A stretch of 64,000 nt of DNA, from positions 848,321-912,320 of the forward strand of contig NZ_JAENHO010000003.1 of NCBI RefSeq assembly GCF_016785085.1, read 5' to 3'. Source of the stretch: Paractinoplanes lichenicola. GTDB lineage: Bacteria; Actinomycetota; Actinomycetes; Mycobacteriales; Micromonosporaceae. A program made the translations under genes and the position numbers. Position 1 is the first letter of the stretch. Each line of letters opens with the position of its first letter. The notes beneath the pieces are model-generated. The model searched no databases. It saw nothing but the letters and a program-made list of their open reading frames with translations, and was not told where the DNA came from. This document shows positions 51,878 to 61,535 of the stretch, one piece after another.

Positions 51878-53038
51878 TCAGGCGGTGAACTTCACCTTGC
51901 GGCGGCGGGCCATGACGAACAGGACCGCGCCCAGGGCCAGCAGAAGGCCGGCGCCACCGGCGATGCTGCCGGCGACCGGGCCGGTGACGGGCAGGCCGCC
52001 ACCGCCACCCTCACCCGGGGAGGACTCGGTCGGGGTCGGCGTGGGGGTCGCGTCGCAGTCGGCCGGCTTCTCGAGCTCGTCCCACTTCAGCGCTTCCTGC
52101 GCCTCACCGTTGATCGTGGCGTTGACGATCAGGCCCTTCTCGCCCTTGAGCTCGAGGGTCTTGGTCTCGCCGGGCTTGGCGACCAGGGTCTGGGCCTCGC
52201 CCTTGTTGGGCTTGAGGGCCAGGGTGATGGTCTCGTCGCCCTTGGTGTTGTCGATCCCGAAGATCAGCGAGTCACAGGTGACCTCGTAGCCGACCTCGGC
52301 CTCGCCACCCTCAGACGGCGGGTTGCAGTTCTCGGGCTTCTCCCACTTGCCGACCAGGATCGGCTTGCGGCTCTCGCCCTCGAAGACCAGCACCTTCTCG
52401 GCGTTCTCGGCCGGGATCTGGACCGCCACCGGCTCCTCGCCGGCCTTGACGGTGACCTTCTTCTCGAAGTCCTTCGAGCCCTTGATCGTGAAGTTGGCGT
52501 CGGCGGTGGCGTCCTTGCCGTTGGCCAGGGTGACCGTCACGCCCTCACACGAGGAGGCGAGCTGCGCGTCAGGCTTCGGCGACTCCTCCTTGGAGCACGT
52601 GCCGTGGAACTTGACGAAGCCGCGCTTGTGGTCGTACTGGATCCACTCGTCGCTCCACTTGACCTGCACCTCGAGGCCGGCGCCGCGGGCGCCCTTGTCG
52701 CCGGCGACGCGCTGCGTGCCGACGAGCGGCTCGTTGCTCTTGTGCGGGAAGGCCGGGTCGGCGTCGTCGGGGGTGTGGACGATGCCCTCGACCGGGGTCG
52801 GGAACGACGCGACCTTGAGGAAGCGGTAGTTCTCCGCGCCCTTCTCGTTGCCGTTGTCGGTGTTCACTTCCCAGGTGACAACCCAGTCGCCAGTGGTCGT
52901 GTCACACGTGGCGCTGCCCTTGACGAAACTATCGTGCGCGCTGGCGGGCGAGGCGAAGAACGCGACACCGGACAGACCGATGAGCGTTCCAGCAGCCACG
53001 GCGGTCATACGCCGCAGCTTGGACTTCAGCAGGTTCAC
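51878..53038 (-). CDS. LPXTG-type cell-wall-anchored surface protein
   Basis: 386 residues. Signal peptide (LRRMTAVAAGTLIGLSGVAF, cleavage after SPASA near res 37), two to three beta-sandwich-like repeats with paired Cys (ASSCEGVTVTLANGKDATAD; YEVTCDSLIFGIDNTKGDET), a Thr/Pro/Ser/Gly linker, then sortase signal LPVTG, a hydrophobic helix and RRRKVKFTA. The two repeat halves both contain a T-V-T/L-AL strand set and may be related domains. AGGAG five bases before the GTG fixes the start. Interrupts the conserved recG-rsmD order. Role unknown, surface exposed. Confidence 0.87.
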   Translation of the reverse strand: MNLLKSKLRRMTAVAAGTLIGLSGVAFFASPASAHDSFVKGSATCDTTTGDWVVTWEVNTDNGNEKGAENYRFLKVASFPTPVEGIVHTPDDADPAFPHKSNEPLVGTQRVAGDKGARGAGLEVQVKWSDEWIQYDHKRGFVKFHGTCSKEESPKPDAQLASSCEGVTVTLANGKDATADANFTIKGSKDFEKKVTVKAGEEPVAVQIPAENAEKVLVFEGESRKPILVGKWEKPENCNPPSEGGEAEVGYEVTCDSLIFGIDNTKGDETITLALKPNKGEAQTLVAKPGETKTLELKGEKGLIVNATINGEAQEALKWDELEKPADCDATPTPTPTESSPGEGGGGGLPVTGPVAGSIAGGAGLLLALGAVLFVMARRRKVKFTA

Positions 53039-53320
53039 GCCTACTCCTGTCTGGGGATTCAGGGGTACGGCGTAAGGAAGCGGGCGGGCCTGTCGCCGGC
53101 GGTCTCGGGCGATGGCCTGCGTCGACGCCTCCCCACGTCGAAGGCCGGCAGTCGGTGGAGACGCCAGCAACAGCGCCTGACCATAACGACTAATGAGAAT
53201 CTGGGAAATCCCTCAGCGACGCTTAAAGGTCTTGATGCAAATCCGTGATTTTCCATTTACCGAACGGATCGGGGTCGATGCCCAGAGTGGCGATCGGCTG
53301 CGGAATTGTTCACTCCTTCG
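53039..53320 (-). other. Long 5' region of the LPXTG gene; no motif recognised
   Basis: About 280 bases between the surface-protein GTG and the rsmD promoter. It contains an AT-richer tract around 53220-53270 that may hold the leftward promoter, which would give a leader of up to about 200 bases. I looked for known riboswitch motifs and saw none that I could support. Confidence 0.35.
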
Positions 53321-53348
53321 TTGCGGTGCGTAAGTGGTGAAGTAGCTT
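53321..53348 (+). promoter_or_regulatory. Promoter of the rsmD-coaD operon
   Basis: -35 TTGCGG (53321-53326), 16-base spacer, -10 TAGCTT (53343-53348), 35 bases before the rsmD ATG. Confidence 0.5.
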
Positions 53349-53383
53349 CGAGTCGTGTTCACCGCTGAACCCCGCGAGGTGCC

Positions 53384-53943
53384 ATGACCAGGATCATCGC
53401 CGGTTCGCACGGCGGGCGGCGACTGTCCGCTCCGGCCGGTGCGCTGACCCGTCCCACATCGGACCGTGTCCGCGAGGCGTTCTTCAGCGCCCTCGATTCG
53501 ATGATCGACCTGAAGGGCGTCCGGTTCGCGGATCTTTACGCGGGTTCGGGTGCGGTCGGGCTCGAGGCCCTTTCCCGGGGGGCAAGTCACGCCCTTCTGG
53601 TCGAATCGGACGCTCGCGCGGCCCGCACGATCCGCGACAACATCGTGGCGCTCAAGGTCGGCAGCGCGGCCCGGCTGGTCACCGGCAAGGTCGCCCAGGT
53701 CGTCGCCGGCCCGCCCGACGGGGGCGCCTACGACGTGGTGTTCGCCGACCCGCCGTATGCGGTGACCGACGCCGAGCTGGTCGAGGTGCAGCAATCGATG
53801 ATCGACTTCGGGTGGCTGGCCCCGGACGCGGTCGTGATCCTCGAGCGGGCCACCCGCGGCGGGGCAGTGAGCTGGGTGGACGGCGTCACTGCCGACCGCA
53901 GCCGCAAGTACGGGGAGACCACGCTTTGGTACGGTCGCCGATC

Positions 53944-53947
<4 letters not shown>
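53384..53947 (+). CDS. rsmD: 16S rRNA (guanine-966-N2)-methyltransferase
   Basis: 187 residues. SAM-binding FADLYAGSGAVGLEALSRGA and the target-base motif DPPY in VVFADPPYAVTD identify the N2-G966 methyltransferase of 16S rRNA. N-terminus RIIAGSHGGRRLSAPAG is the family signature. GAGG four bases before the ATG. Overlaps coaD (ATGA), the usual actinobacterial pair. Confidence 0.96.
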
Positions 53948-54423
<476 letters not shown>

Positions 54424-54524
54424 CCCGTACGGCGGGGCTTCGGCGCGCCGGTAACGGGTGCGACGGTGACGCAGTAACGTGATCGCACCACGCTGCGTGG
54501 CGCTAAGACGGGAGTGAGGCACCG

Positions 54525-55022
54525 GTGGATCCGCTCGACCGCATCGACGAGATCATCGAACTCGTGCAGGAGTCGCGCTCCGTCCCCATGTCGCGAACAA
54601 ACTTCATGTTCGACCGGGGCGAGATGATCGAGCGGCTCGACGAGCTCCGTTCCGAGCTGCCGTCCGAGCTGCGCAAGGCCGCGGCCGTGCTCGACGAGCG
54701 CGACCGGATCATCGAGGCCGGCCGTCGCGAGGCCGACCGGATCATCAGCGAGGGTGAGACTGAGCACGCCCGCCTCGTCTCCGTGAACGAGATCACGGTC
54801 TCGTCCGAGCACGAGGGCGCCCGGATCATCGCCGAGGCCCGCACCGAGGCCCAGCGGCTGCGCGAGGAGGTCGACGACTACGTCGACACCGCGCTGGCCA
54901 ACTTCGAGCAGTTCCTGACCAGGGCATTGGCGTCGATAGAGCGTGGCCGCGACAAGATGCACGCGCTCCGTGAGATCGGCACCTTCCAGGGGGAAGACAG
55001 CGAGCGCCCGCTGCCGTTCTAG
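54525..55022 (+). CDS. DivIVA/SepIVA-like coiled-coil protein
   Basis: 165 residues, almost wholly alpha-helical coiled coil: MDPLDRIDEIIELVQESRSV, then READRIISEGETEHARLVS and AEARTEAQRLREEVDDYVD. Position between coaD and the DUF177-rpmF pair matches mycobacterial SepIVA, which is needed for septum placement and polar membrane domains. GGGAG lies before the GTG. A cytoplasmic scaffold for cell division or polar growth is inferred. Confidence 0.82.
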   Translation: MDPLDRIDEIIELVQESRSVPMSRTNFMFDRGEMIERLDELRSELPSELRKAAAVLDERDRIIEAGRREADRIISEGETEHARLVSVNEITVSSEHEGARIIAEARTEAQRLREEVDDYVDTALANFEQFLTRALASIERGRDKMHALREIGTFQGEDSERPLPF

Positions 55023-55112
55023 AAGGGTCGCCCTCGCACGGGGGCGATTCGACGGTAGGGCGGCAGCTCAGGTAACCTTTTCTGTCGGCCTACCCATGGC
55101 TGAGGAAACACT

Positions 55113-55676
55113 ATGCCCAAGTCATCGCAGAGTCACCTGGACCCCAGGCAGCCGCTTGTCGTCGACACGACGAAGCTTCCGCGGCAGCCTGGCGCGACGC
55201 GTGCCCTGAACAGGGTGATCCCGGCACCGGTCAACCTCGGTCTGGAACTGATCTCGGTCCCCGAGGGGTCCGACGTCGAGCTCGATCTGACGCTCACGTC
55301 GGTCTCCGAGGGGGTTTATGTCAGCGGCAGGGTCCGCGGTTCGCTCTCGGGCGAGTGCGGTCGCTGCCTCAACGAGATCAACGAGTCCTTCGACGTCAAG
55401 ATCGCGGAGTTGTTCGCCTACGAGGACAGCACCACCGAGGAGACGACCGACGAGGACGAGGTTGGCCGGATGCAGGGCGACCTGTTCGACCTGGAACCGG
55501 CGTTGCGGGACGCGGTGGTGCTGACGCTGCCGACCAACCCGCTCTGCCGGCCGGATTGCCCAGGCCTGTGCCCCGACTGCGGGGTGCATTTCGACGATCT
55601 TCCGGCGGAGCACAGCCACGAGGACGTCGATCCCCGCTGGGCCGCTTTGCGTAACCTGTCACAGACTGAGGAGTAG
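55113..55676 (+). CDS. DUF177 (YceD-like) metal-binding protein
   Basis: 187 residues. DUF177 core ([40 protein letters not shown]) plus a C-terminal Cys cluster ([16 protein letters not shown]) likely to bind zinc. Conserved directly upstream of rpmF from bacteria to chloroplasts and linked to 23S rRNA or ribosome assembly. GAGGAAACACT precedes the ATG. rpmF follows after five bases. Confidence 0.93.
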   Translation: MPKSSQSHLDPRQPLVVDTTKLPRQPGATRALNRVIPAPVNLGLELISVPEGSDVELDLTLTSVSEGVYVSGRVRGSLSGECGRCLNEINESFDVKIAELFAYEDSTTEETTDEDEVGRMQGDLFDLEPALRDAVVLTLPTNPLCRPDCPGLCPDCGVHFDDLPAEHSHEDVDPRWAALRNLSQTEE

Positions 55677-55681
55677 GAACC

Positions 55682-55855
55682 GTGGCCGTCCCCAAGCGCA
55701 AGATGTCGCGCAGCAACACCCGGTCTCGCCGGGCGAACTGGAAGGCGACCGCGGTCTCGACCGTGGCCTGCCCCCAGTGCAAGTCGCCGAAGCTGCCGCA
55801 CACCGCCTGCTCGGTCTGCGGTACCTACAACGGCCGTCAGGTCCTCGAGGTCTGA
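55682..55855 (+). CDS. rpmF: 50S ribosomal protein bL32
   Basis: 57 residues: [20 protein letters not shown], ending [28 protein letters not shown]. Four cysteines in two CxxC pairs form the zinc ribbon. GTG start, AGGAACC just upstream from the DUF177 end. Conserved in this order with DUF177 and plsX. Confidence 0.97.
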   Translation: MAVPKRKMSRSNTRSRRANWKATAVSTVACPQCKSPKLPHTACSVCGTYNGRQVLEV

Positions 55856-55866
55856 GTCGCGCTTAA

Positions 55867-56877
55867 GTGACGCGCCCGCTCACCGGGCGGGTCGCTCCTG
55901 AGCAAAGGCGACCGATCGGTGCCACGGCTCCCGGACAGGTGACTGTCGGGGAGCCGGGCACCGCGCGGATCGCCGTCGACCTCCTCGGCGGGGACCACGC
56001 TCCCGCCGTCGTGGTTGACGGCGCTCTGCGCGCCTGCCAGGCCGACCCGGCCCTTCACCTGCTGCTCGTCGGCCCCCTCGAGGCGGCCGGCGAGATCTTT
56101 GGCGCCCTGCCGCCGAGCGAGCACGCTCGGCTCAGCACGCTGCCCATCGCCCCGGGCGACCCCGTCGACAGCTGGGTCGAGTCCGGCGTGCGCTCGGCCG
56201 TGCTGGCCGTGGCCCAGGGCGCCGCCGACGCCGTGCTCTCCGCGGGCAACACCGGCGCCACCGTCACCTCGGCCGCGCTCGGCCTGGGCCGCCGCCCCGG
56301 AGTGCGCCGTCCGCCGCTCGCCGCCGTGCTGCCGACCCGGGCCGGGCGGCTCGTCCTGCTCGACGTGGGCTCCTCCGTCGACCCCGACGAGGAGACCGTC
56401 GCCATGCACGCCCGGCTCGGTTCCGCGTACGCGAAAGTGGTTCATGGGGTTACCGAGCCCCGCGTCGGCCTGCTGACCATCGGCACCGAACGCGGCAAGG
56501 GCGACCGCCTCCGTCGTGCCCTCCCGTCGCTGCTGGGCGGTCTCGACCTGCCCGGCGGCGGCCGCTACATCGGCCTGGTCGAGGGCAACGACGTGGTCAC
56601 CGGCGAGATCGCCGACGTCGTCGTGACCGACGGCTTCACGGGAAACGTCCTGCTCAAGGGCCTCGAGACCGCGTACGCGGAAATCGGTAGCCCGCAGCGG
56701 CCGACCCCGCCCCGCGCCGCCCTGCTCCTGGGCGTCGACGGCACCGTCGTGGTCTGCCACGGCGCCGCCTCGGGCCTGGATCTCGCGGCCGGCATCGCCT
56801 TCGCCGCCCAGCTTCATCGCCAAGCCGCGGTCGCGGCGATGGCCGAAATGATCGAAACACAACGAGGTGTCTCATGA
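55867..56877 (+). CDS. plsX: Phosphate acyltransferase PlsX
   Basis: 336 residues. Converts acyl-ACP to acyl-phosphate at the start of phospholipid synthesis. Motifs: [74 protein letters not shown] and CHGAASGL near the end. GTG at 55867 gives a 30-residue N-terminal extension before [10 protein letters not shown]; a GTG about 24 codons in is an alternative start. Overlaps rnc. Confidence 0.93.
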   Translation: MTRPLTGRVAPEQRRPIGATAPGQVTVGEPGTARIAVDLLGGDHAPAVVVDGALRACQADPALHLLLVGPLEAAGEIFGALPPSEHARLSTLPIAPGDPVDSWVESGVRSAVLAVAQGAADAVLSAGNTGATVTSAALGLGRRPGVRRPPLAAVLPTRAGRLVLLDVGSSVDPDEETVAMHARLGSAYAKVVHGVTEPRVGLLTIGTERGKGDRLRRALPSLLGGLDLPGGGRYIGLVEGNDVVTGEIADVVVTDGFTGNVLLKGLETAYAEIGSPQRPTPPRAALLLGVDGTVVVCHGAASGLDLAAGIAFAAQLHRQAAVAAMAEMIETQRGVS

Positions 56878-57659
56878 GTGACAAGCGCCGCCGGCCGCCG
56901 ACCCTGCCGCTGGAGGAGGCCTTCGGTGTTCCGCTCGAGCCGGATCTGCTCGAGCGCGCGCTCACCCACCGCTCGTACGCGTACGAGAACGGTGGCCTGC
57001 CGACCAACGAGCGCCTGGAATTCCTCGGCGACTCGGTGCTCGGCGTCGTGATCACCTCGGCGCTGTTCCACAACCACCCCGACCTGCCCGAGGGTCAGCT
57101 GGCCAAGCTGCGGGCCAGCGTGGTCAACATGCACGCGCTGGCCGACGTGGCCCGCGGCCTGGGCGAGGCGGGGCTGGGCCGGCACCTGCTGCTCGGCAAG
57201 GGCGAGGAGACGACCGGCGGGCGCGACAAGGCGAGCATCCTGGCCGACACCCTGGAGGCGCTGCTCGGCGCGATCTATCTCGAGCACGGCCTGGACGTGG
57301 CGGGCGAGGTGATCCACCGGCTGTTCGACCCGCTGATGGCCGAGTCGGCCGGCCGGGGCGCCGCGCTCGACTGGAAGACCAGCCTGCAGGAGCTCACCGC
57401 CGCCCTCGGCCTGGGCGTGCCCGACTACGTGATCGAGGACTCCGGCCCCGACCACGCCAAGACGTTCACCGCCTGGGTCGTCGTGGCCGGCGAGCGCTAC
57501 GGCGGCTCCGAGGGGCGCAGCAAGAAGCAGGCCGAGCAGCGGGCCGCCGCGGCCGCCTGGCGCATCCTGACCGAGCGCACGAGCGAGCCGACCGGCGCGG
57601 TGCTCGACAAGGCCGAAGACAAGCCGGAGGACAAGCCCGAGGACACGAGCGACGAGTGA
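56874..57659 (+). CDS. rnc: Ribonuclease III
   Basis: 261 residues. Cuts double-stranded RNA in rRNA maturation and mRNA decay. Catalytic signature [15 protein letters not shown] (res about 44-58), second acidic site [14 protein letters not shown], and a C-terminal dsRNA-binding domain (about res 160-235: [31 protein letters not shown]). The last 20 residues are an acidic Lys/Glu/Asp repeat (KPEDKPEDT). Coupled to plsX and to the next gene by four-base overlaps. Confidence 0.97.
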   Translation: MSDKRRRPPTLPLEEAFGVPLEPDLLERALTHRSYAYENGGLPTNERLEFLGDSVLGVVITSALFHNHPDLPEGQLAKLRASVVNMHALADVARGLGEAGLGRHLLLGKGEETTGGRDKASILADTLEALLGAIYLEHGLDVAGEVIHRLFDPLMAESAGRGAALDWKTSLQELTAALGLGVPDYVIEDSGPDHAKTFTAWVVVAGERYGGSEGRSKKQAEQRAAAAAWRILTERTSEPTGAVLDKAEDKPEDKPEDTSDE

Positions 57660-58819
57660 GCCTGACCGACGAGAAGACGCAGCCCACCCGGCTGTGGGAC
57701 CTCGCGGGCGGCCGGCGCGGCATCGGGATCGCGGTCGGCGTCTTCGCGCTCACCCGGGTCGCGCAGCTGATCATCCTGGCCTGGCTCGACGCCGCCGATG
57801 ACGAGCCGACCGGCGTACGGGCTCGCCTGCTCGTCTGGGACGCCGGCTGGTTTTTGCGCGTGGCCGTCGACGGCTATCCGCACGGCTACACGTTCGACGC
57901 GGCGGGCCGGATGGAGGGCAACGAGCTCGCCTTCTTCCCGCTCTATCCGATGCTGACCCGGGTGGTGGCCGCGCTCGGCATCCCCGCGAGCACGGCCGCG
58001 CTGATCGTGAGCTGGCTGGCCGCGATCGGGGCCGCCGTCGCGGTGCACCTGCTGGGCACCTCGCTCCACGACAAGCGCACCGGGTGGGCGCTGGTCGGCA
58101 TCTGCTTCGGCGCGCCGGTCGCGATCGTGTTCTCCATGGCGTACACGGAAGGGCTTTTCCTCGCCCTGGTGGCCGGGATGCTGGTCGCCGCGCACCGGCG
58201 CGTGTGGTGGGCGGCCGGGTTGCTGGGGCTGGCGGCCGCGCTGACCCGCCCCACCGGTGCCGCCGCGGCCGTCGCGCTCGCCGTGGCCGCGCTGCTGGCC
58301 GCCCGCGAGGACCGCCGCAAGATGTGGCAGCCGCTGGGGGCGGCCGGGCTCGCCCTGCTCGGCGTGCCGCTGTTTCTGACCTGGGTCGGTTGGCGGGTCG
58401 GCGACCCCGCGGCGTGGTTCCGCATCCAGGCCGCCGGCTGGGGCACCGCCTTCGACTACGGGTCGAGCACGCTGAGCTTCCTCGGCACGACCTTCTCCAG
58501 CGCGGACGGCTGGGTGCCGATCAGCGTCGCCCTCATCCTGCTGGCCGCCCTGGCCGCGGCCGGGGTCGCGCTGGCCGGCAAGCCGTGGCTGCCGCTGGCC
58601 GTCTACGGATTGATCGCGATGGCGCTCGTCTACGGCCAGGCCGGGTTCTACCACTCGAAGCCGCGCCTGCTCGTGCCCGTACTGTTGACTCTGCTCCCCG
58701 CCGCGGTCGCCGCCGGCCGGGCCCGCCCCCGGGTCGCGGTGCTGTCGATCGCCGCGTGGGCCCTGTTCGGCCTCTGGTACGGCGCCTACCTGGTCACCGT
58801 CTGGCCCTACACGCTCTGA
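57656..58819 (+). CDS. PIG-V-like mannosyltransferase family membrane protein
   Basis: 387 residues with about nine membrane helices. Motifs recall GT-C mannosyltransferases of the PIG-V family: [20 protein letters not shown] with the acidic residue of the first loop, [25 protein letters not shown] and ALTRPTG. It would use polyprenyl-phosphate-mannose to add mannose to an envelope glycolipid or glycoprotein on the outer face. Acceptor unknown. GTG overlaps the rnc stop. Not usual between rnc and mutM outside this lineage. Confidence 0.83.
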   Translation: MSLTDEKTQPTRLWDLAGGRRGIGIAVGVFALTRVAQLIILAWLDAADDEPTGVRARLLVWDAGWFLRVAVDGYPHGYTFDAAGRMEGNELAFFPLYPMLTRVVAALGIPASTAALIVSWLAAIGAAVAVHLLGTSLHDKRTGWALVGICFGAPVAIVFSMAYTEGLFLALVAGMLVAAHRRVWWAAGLLGLAAALTRPTGAAAAVALAVAALLAAREDRRKMWQPLGAAGLALLGVPLFLTWVGWRVGDPAAWFRIQAAGWGTAFDYGSSTLSFLGTTFSSADGWVPISVALILLAALAAAGVALAGKPWLPLAVYGLIAMALVYGQAGFYHSKPRLLVPVLLTLLPAAVAAGRARPRVAVLSIAAWALFGLWYGAYLVTVWPYTL

Positions 58820-58838
58820 TCTGTCACGAGGAGTCGAC

Positions 58839-59693
58839 GTGCCCGAGTTGCCCGAGGTCGAGACCGTACGGCTGGGCCTGGCCAAATGGGTCACCGGCCG
58901 CACGATCAAGTCCGTCGAGGTGCACCACCCCCGCGCGATCCGCCGCCATCTCACCGGCGACGCGCACTTCATCGCCCTGCTGACCGGCCGCACGATCACC
59001 GACGTGTCGCGCCGCGGCAAATACCTGTGGTTCCCGCTCGACTCCGGCGACGCGATCATCGGCCACCTCGGGATGAGCGGTCAGCTGCTCATGCAACCGG
59101 CCGACGCCGAGGACGAGAAGCACCTGCGCATCCGGTTCACGTTCACCGACGACGGCCCGCAGCTGCGCTTCGTCGACCAGCGCACATTCGGCGGCCTGTC
59201 GGTGTCGGAGGGCGGCGCCGAGCTGCCCGACGAGATCGCGCACATCGCCCGCGACCCGATGGACCCGCTCTTTGACGACGAGCTGTTCGTGGCCCGGCTA
59301 CGGGCCAAGCACACCGAGATCAAGCGCGCGATCCTCGACCAGACGCTGATCTCGGGGGTCGGCAACATCTACGCCGACGAGGCGCTCTGGCGGGCCCAGC
59401 TGCACGGCGCCCGGCTCACAGATCAACTGACCAGGCCCGCCGTACGTCGTCTGCTCGCCCACATTCGCGACGTGCTCGCCGAGGCCATCGTCGCCGGCGG
59501 CACCAGCTTCGACGAGCTCTACGTCAACGTGAACGGCGAGAGCGGCTACTTCGACCGGTCGCTCAACGCCTACGGCCGCGAGGGCGAGCCGTGCCACCGG
59601 TGCGGCACGATCATGCGGCGCGAGCAGTTCATGAACCGCTCCTCGTTCAGCTGTCCGCGCTGCCAGCCCCGCCCGCGTACGATTCGGCACTGA
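58839..59693 (+). CDS. mutM: Formamidopyrimidine-DNA glycosylase (MutM/Fpg)
   Basis: 284 residues. Bifunctional glycosylase/AP lyase removing 8-oxoguanine. N-terminal [13 protein letters not shown] supplies the Pro nucleophile and catalytic Glu; SRRGKYLW has the conserved Lys; [19 protein letters not shown] is the H2TH region; zinc finger [13 protein letters not shown] and CPRCQ. The last 47 bases overlap the convergent spherulin-like gene. GAGGAG upstream of the GTG. Confidence 0.97.
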   Translation: MPELPEVETVRLGLAKWVTGRTIKSVEVHHPRAIRRHLTGDAHFIALLTGRTITDVSRRGKYLWFPLDSGDAIIGHLGMSGQLLMQPADAEDEKHLRIRFTFTDDGPQLRFVDQRTFGGLSVSEGGAELPDEIAHIARDPMDPLFDDELFVARLRAKHTEIKRAILDQTLISGVGNIYADEALWRAQLHGARLTDQLTRPAVRRLLAHIRDVLAEAIVAGGTSFDELYVNVNGESGYFDRSLNAYGREGEPCHRCGTIMRREQFMNRSSFSCPRCQPRPRTIRH

Positions 59694-60216
59694 CCCGCGG
59701 GCCGGCGTCGGTGGCCAGCCCGAACCCGGCCCCACGGCGGCCCATCAGGCGGCGCGCGGCGGTCAGCAGGGCCGTCGGCACGCCGTGCACGAGGTGCCCG
59801 TCGCCCGGTCGCGAGCCGTCGCCGTCCCAGTTCTGATAGGCCTCCCAGGGGCCCTCGAAGGTGCAGATGCGCACGCCCAGGTCCCGATAGAGCGGGTGGG
59901 TCGGCACCCCCGGGTTGAGCACCACGCGGTGCAGGCCCCGGCGTGCGGCCAGCCTTATGGTCAGCGCGACCGGCCCCACCCCGCCCGAGCCGGCCGGCGC
60001 CCGATCGAGGAACAGGCCCTCGGCCCCGTCCTCGCGCCAGGCGTCCACGTCGGCCAGCACGTCGGCCAGTGAGCGGCTGCCCCAGTCGAGGTCGATGCGG
60101 CCCAGCGACTGGTGCAGGGTGCGGCGGTCGCCCGGCAGGTCGCGGACGATCCAGGTGTCGCCGTCCAGAGGCAGCTCCGGCGACGGGTGGGCGTACGGAG
60201 GGAACAGGGTCTTCAC
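59647..60216 (-). CDS. Spherulin-4-like (TIM-barrel) protein
   Basis: 189 residues: [87 protein letters not shown] and GHLVHGVPT. The VLNPG and FEGPW blocks are those I recall from the spherulation-specific family 4, whose fungal member Sph3 (GH135) and bacterial PelA cleave galactosaminogalactan or Pel exopolysaccharide. It is shorter than full enzymes and has no signal peptide, so it may be a partial barrel acting on lipid-linked or cytosolic substrate. Its GTG overlaps the stop of the membrane-protein gene. Confidence 0.78.
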   Translation of the reverse strand: MKTLFPPYAHPSPELPLDGDTWIVRDLPGDRRTLHQSLGRIDLDWGSRSLADVLADVDAWREDGAEGLFLDRAPAGSGGVGPVALTIRLAARRGLHRVVLNPGVPTHPLYRDLGVRICTFEGPWEAYQNWDGDGSRPGDGHLVHGVPTALLTAARRLMGRRGAGFGLATDAGPRVSAESYAGGAGSADS

Positions 60217-61535
60217 GGTGTTCTCCGGTTGTCGTCGAGGGACTGTGCAGGTTGCGCGATGAGGGCGACGACGAGGAGGCCGGCCAGGTGGGTGGCGGCG
60301 AGCACGGCCACGGCGTCGGGCAGCGGGCCGGATGAGGGCAACGGCAGGAACGGGAGGACGGCCGCGGTCAGCGGGGGCGCGGCGGCCAGGGTGGCGGCGA
60401 TTCCCGTACGGCCTCGGGCCGCGACCAGATAGGTGATCGCGAAGACGCCGCCGAGCAGCATCCCGCCGGCCAGACCGAGCACACCCGACTGCGTGTCGAC
60501 CAGCCCCGGCAGCCCCGCGGGCAGCTGATACGCGGCCAGCGCGAGCGCGATTCCCACGGCGAACGGCGGCAGCAGCCCGGCCAGCGTGATCAGGGTGACG
60601 CTGCGGACGTGCCGGTGATAGTCGGCGCCGTTCTCGGCCGCGTCCAGACCCGCCTCGACCTGCCGGGTGTGCCAGCCGATCAGCGCCTCGAGGATCGGCA
60701 CGGCCAGCAGCAGCGGCAGCCAGAACGGCGCGGTCGAACCGGACGGCCCCGCCTGCCAGACCAGGCCCACGCAGATCGCCTGGGACGCCCCGATGATCAG
60801 GTAACCGCCGCCGCGGAGCAGCTCGGCCGGGGTCAGCCGGGGCCGCCGCGACCGCCGCCCCGGCACCACGACCGGCTGGAACGCGCGGATGAGGGCGACC
60901 ACGATCGCGGCCGGCAGCAGCGTGCCGACCGGCTTGAGATCGGCCATGGTGATCGCGGCCAGCACCCAGCACGGCAGGCTCCACAACACGATCGCCGCCT
61001 CGGCCCGCGTCACCAGGGCGGCCGTGACCGTGGCCAGCGTGCCGAGCCCGCCCAGCCCGACCACCAGGGCCAGGCCGCGGTCGGGGCCGACCATCGTGGA
61101 CGGCGCGATCCAGACGAGCGCGCACCACACCCCGGCGACCCCGGCGAAACCGAGCCCGACCAGGCGGGCCGCCGCCGACGAGCCGGCCCGGCGGGCGACC
61201 GACACCCCCGTACAGGTCAGGGCCTGGGCCGCCGCCCACCCCAGCAGGAGCGTGACCAGGGGCACCGGCCAGGCGACCCGGCTCAGGGGCTCGGCCGCGG
61301 CCGCGGCGACGCTGAGCGGGCCCAGATAGAGGGCGCAGCGCAGCACGGCCGCGTACAGGTAGGAACGGCTCGCGGGCCGGGCCCGATGCTGGCGGATCAC
61401 CGGCGGCGGGGCCTCGATGACGACGGGCGGCGGCGCCTCCGGCAACGGCGTCAAGGAGTGCCGGGGCATGCCGCTGACCCGGCGGCGATGCGTACGCCGT
61501 GGGGCCGTGCGTGACCGTCCGTGCGTGATCGTCAT
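60213..61535 (-). CDS. Polytopic membrane protein (PelG-like in context)
   Basis: 440 residues. A basic N-terminal tail (SRTAPRRTHRRRVSG) is followed by about 12 hydrophobic helices with few charged loops. Length and helix number match PelG or Wzx-type flippases, but I see no decisive family motif, so the name rests on context with the PelF-like and spherulin-like genes that overlap it on both sides (ATGA and GTGA). It would move or polymerise the glycan across the membrane. A different transporter or a DUF of unknown fold remains possible. Confidence 0.8.
   Translation of the reverse strand: MTITHGRSRTAPRRTHRRRVSGMPRHSLTPLPEAPPPVVIEAPPPVIRQHRARPASRSYLYAAVLRCALYLGPLSVAAAAAEPLSRVAWPVPLVTLLLGWAAAQALTCTGVSVARRAGSSAAARLVGLGFAGVAGVWCALVWIAPSTMVGPDRGLALVVGLGGLGTLATVTAALVTRAEAAIVLWSLPCWVLAAITMADLKPVGTLLPAAIVVALIRAFQPVVVPGRRSRRPRLTPAELLRGGGYLIIGASQAICVGLVWQAGPSGSTAPFWLPLLLAVPILEALIGWHTRQVEAGLDAAENGADYHRHVRSVTLITLAGLLPPFAVGIALALAAYQLPAGLPGLVDTQSGVLGLAGGMLLGGVFAITYLVAARGRTGIAATLAAAPPLTAAVLPFLPLPSSGPLPDAVAVLAATHLAGLLVVALIAQPAQSLDDNRRTP

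Noticed and set aside
53039..53320. Riboswitch upstream of the LPXTG gene
   Set aside because: I compared by eye with cobalamin, c-di-AMP and SAM-type cores and could not place the conserved bases.
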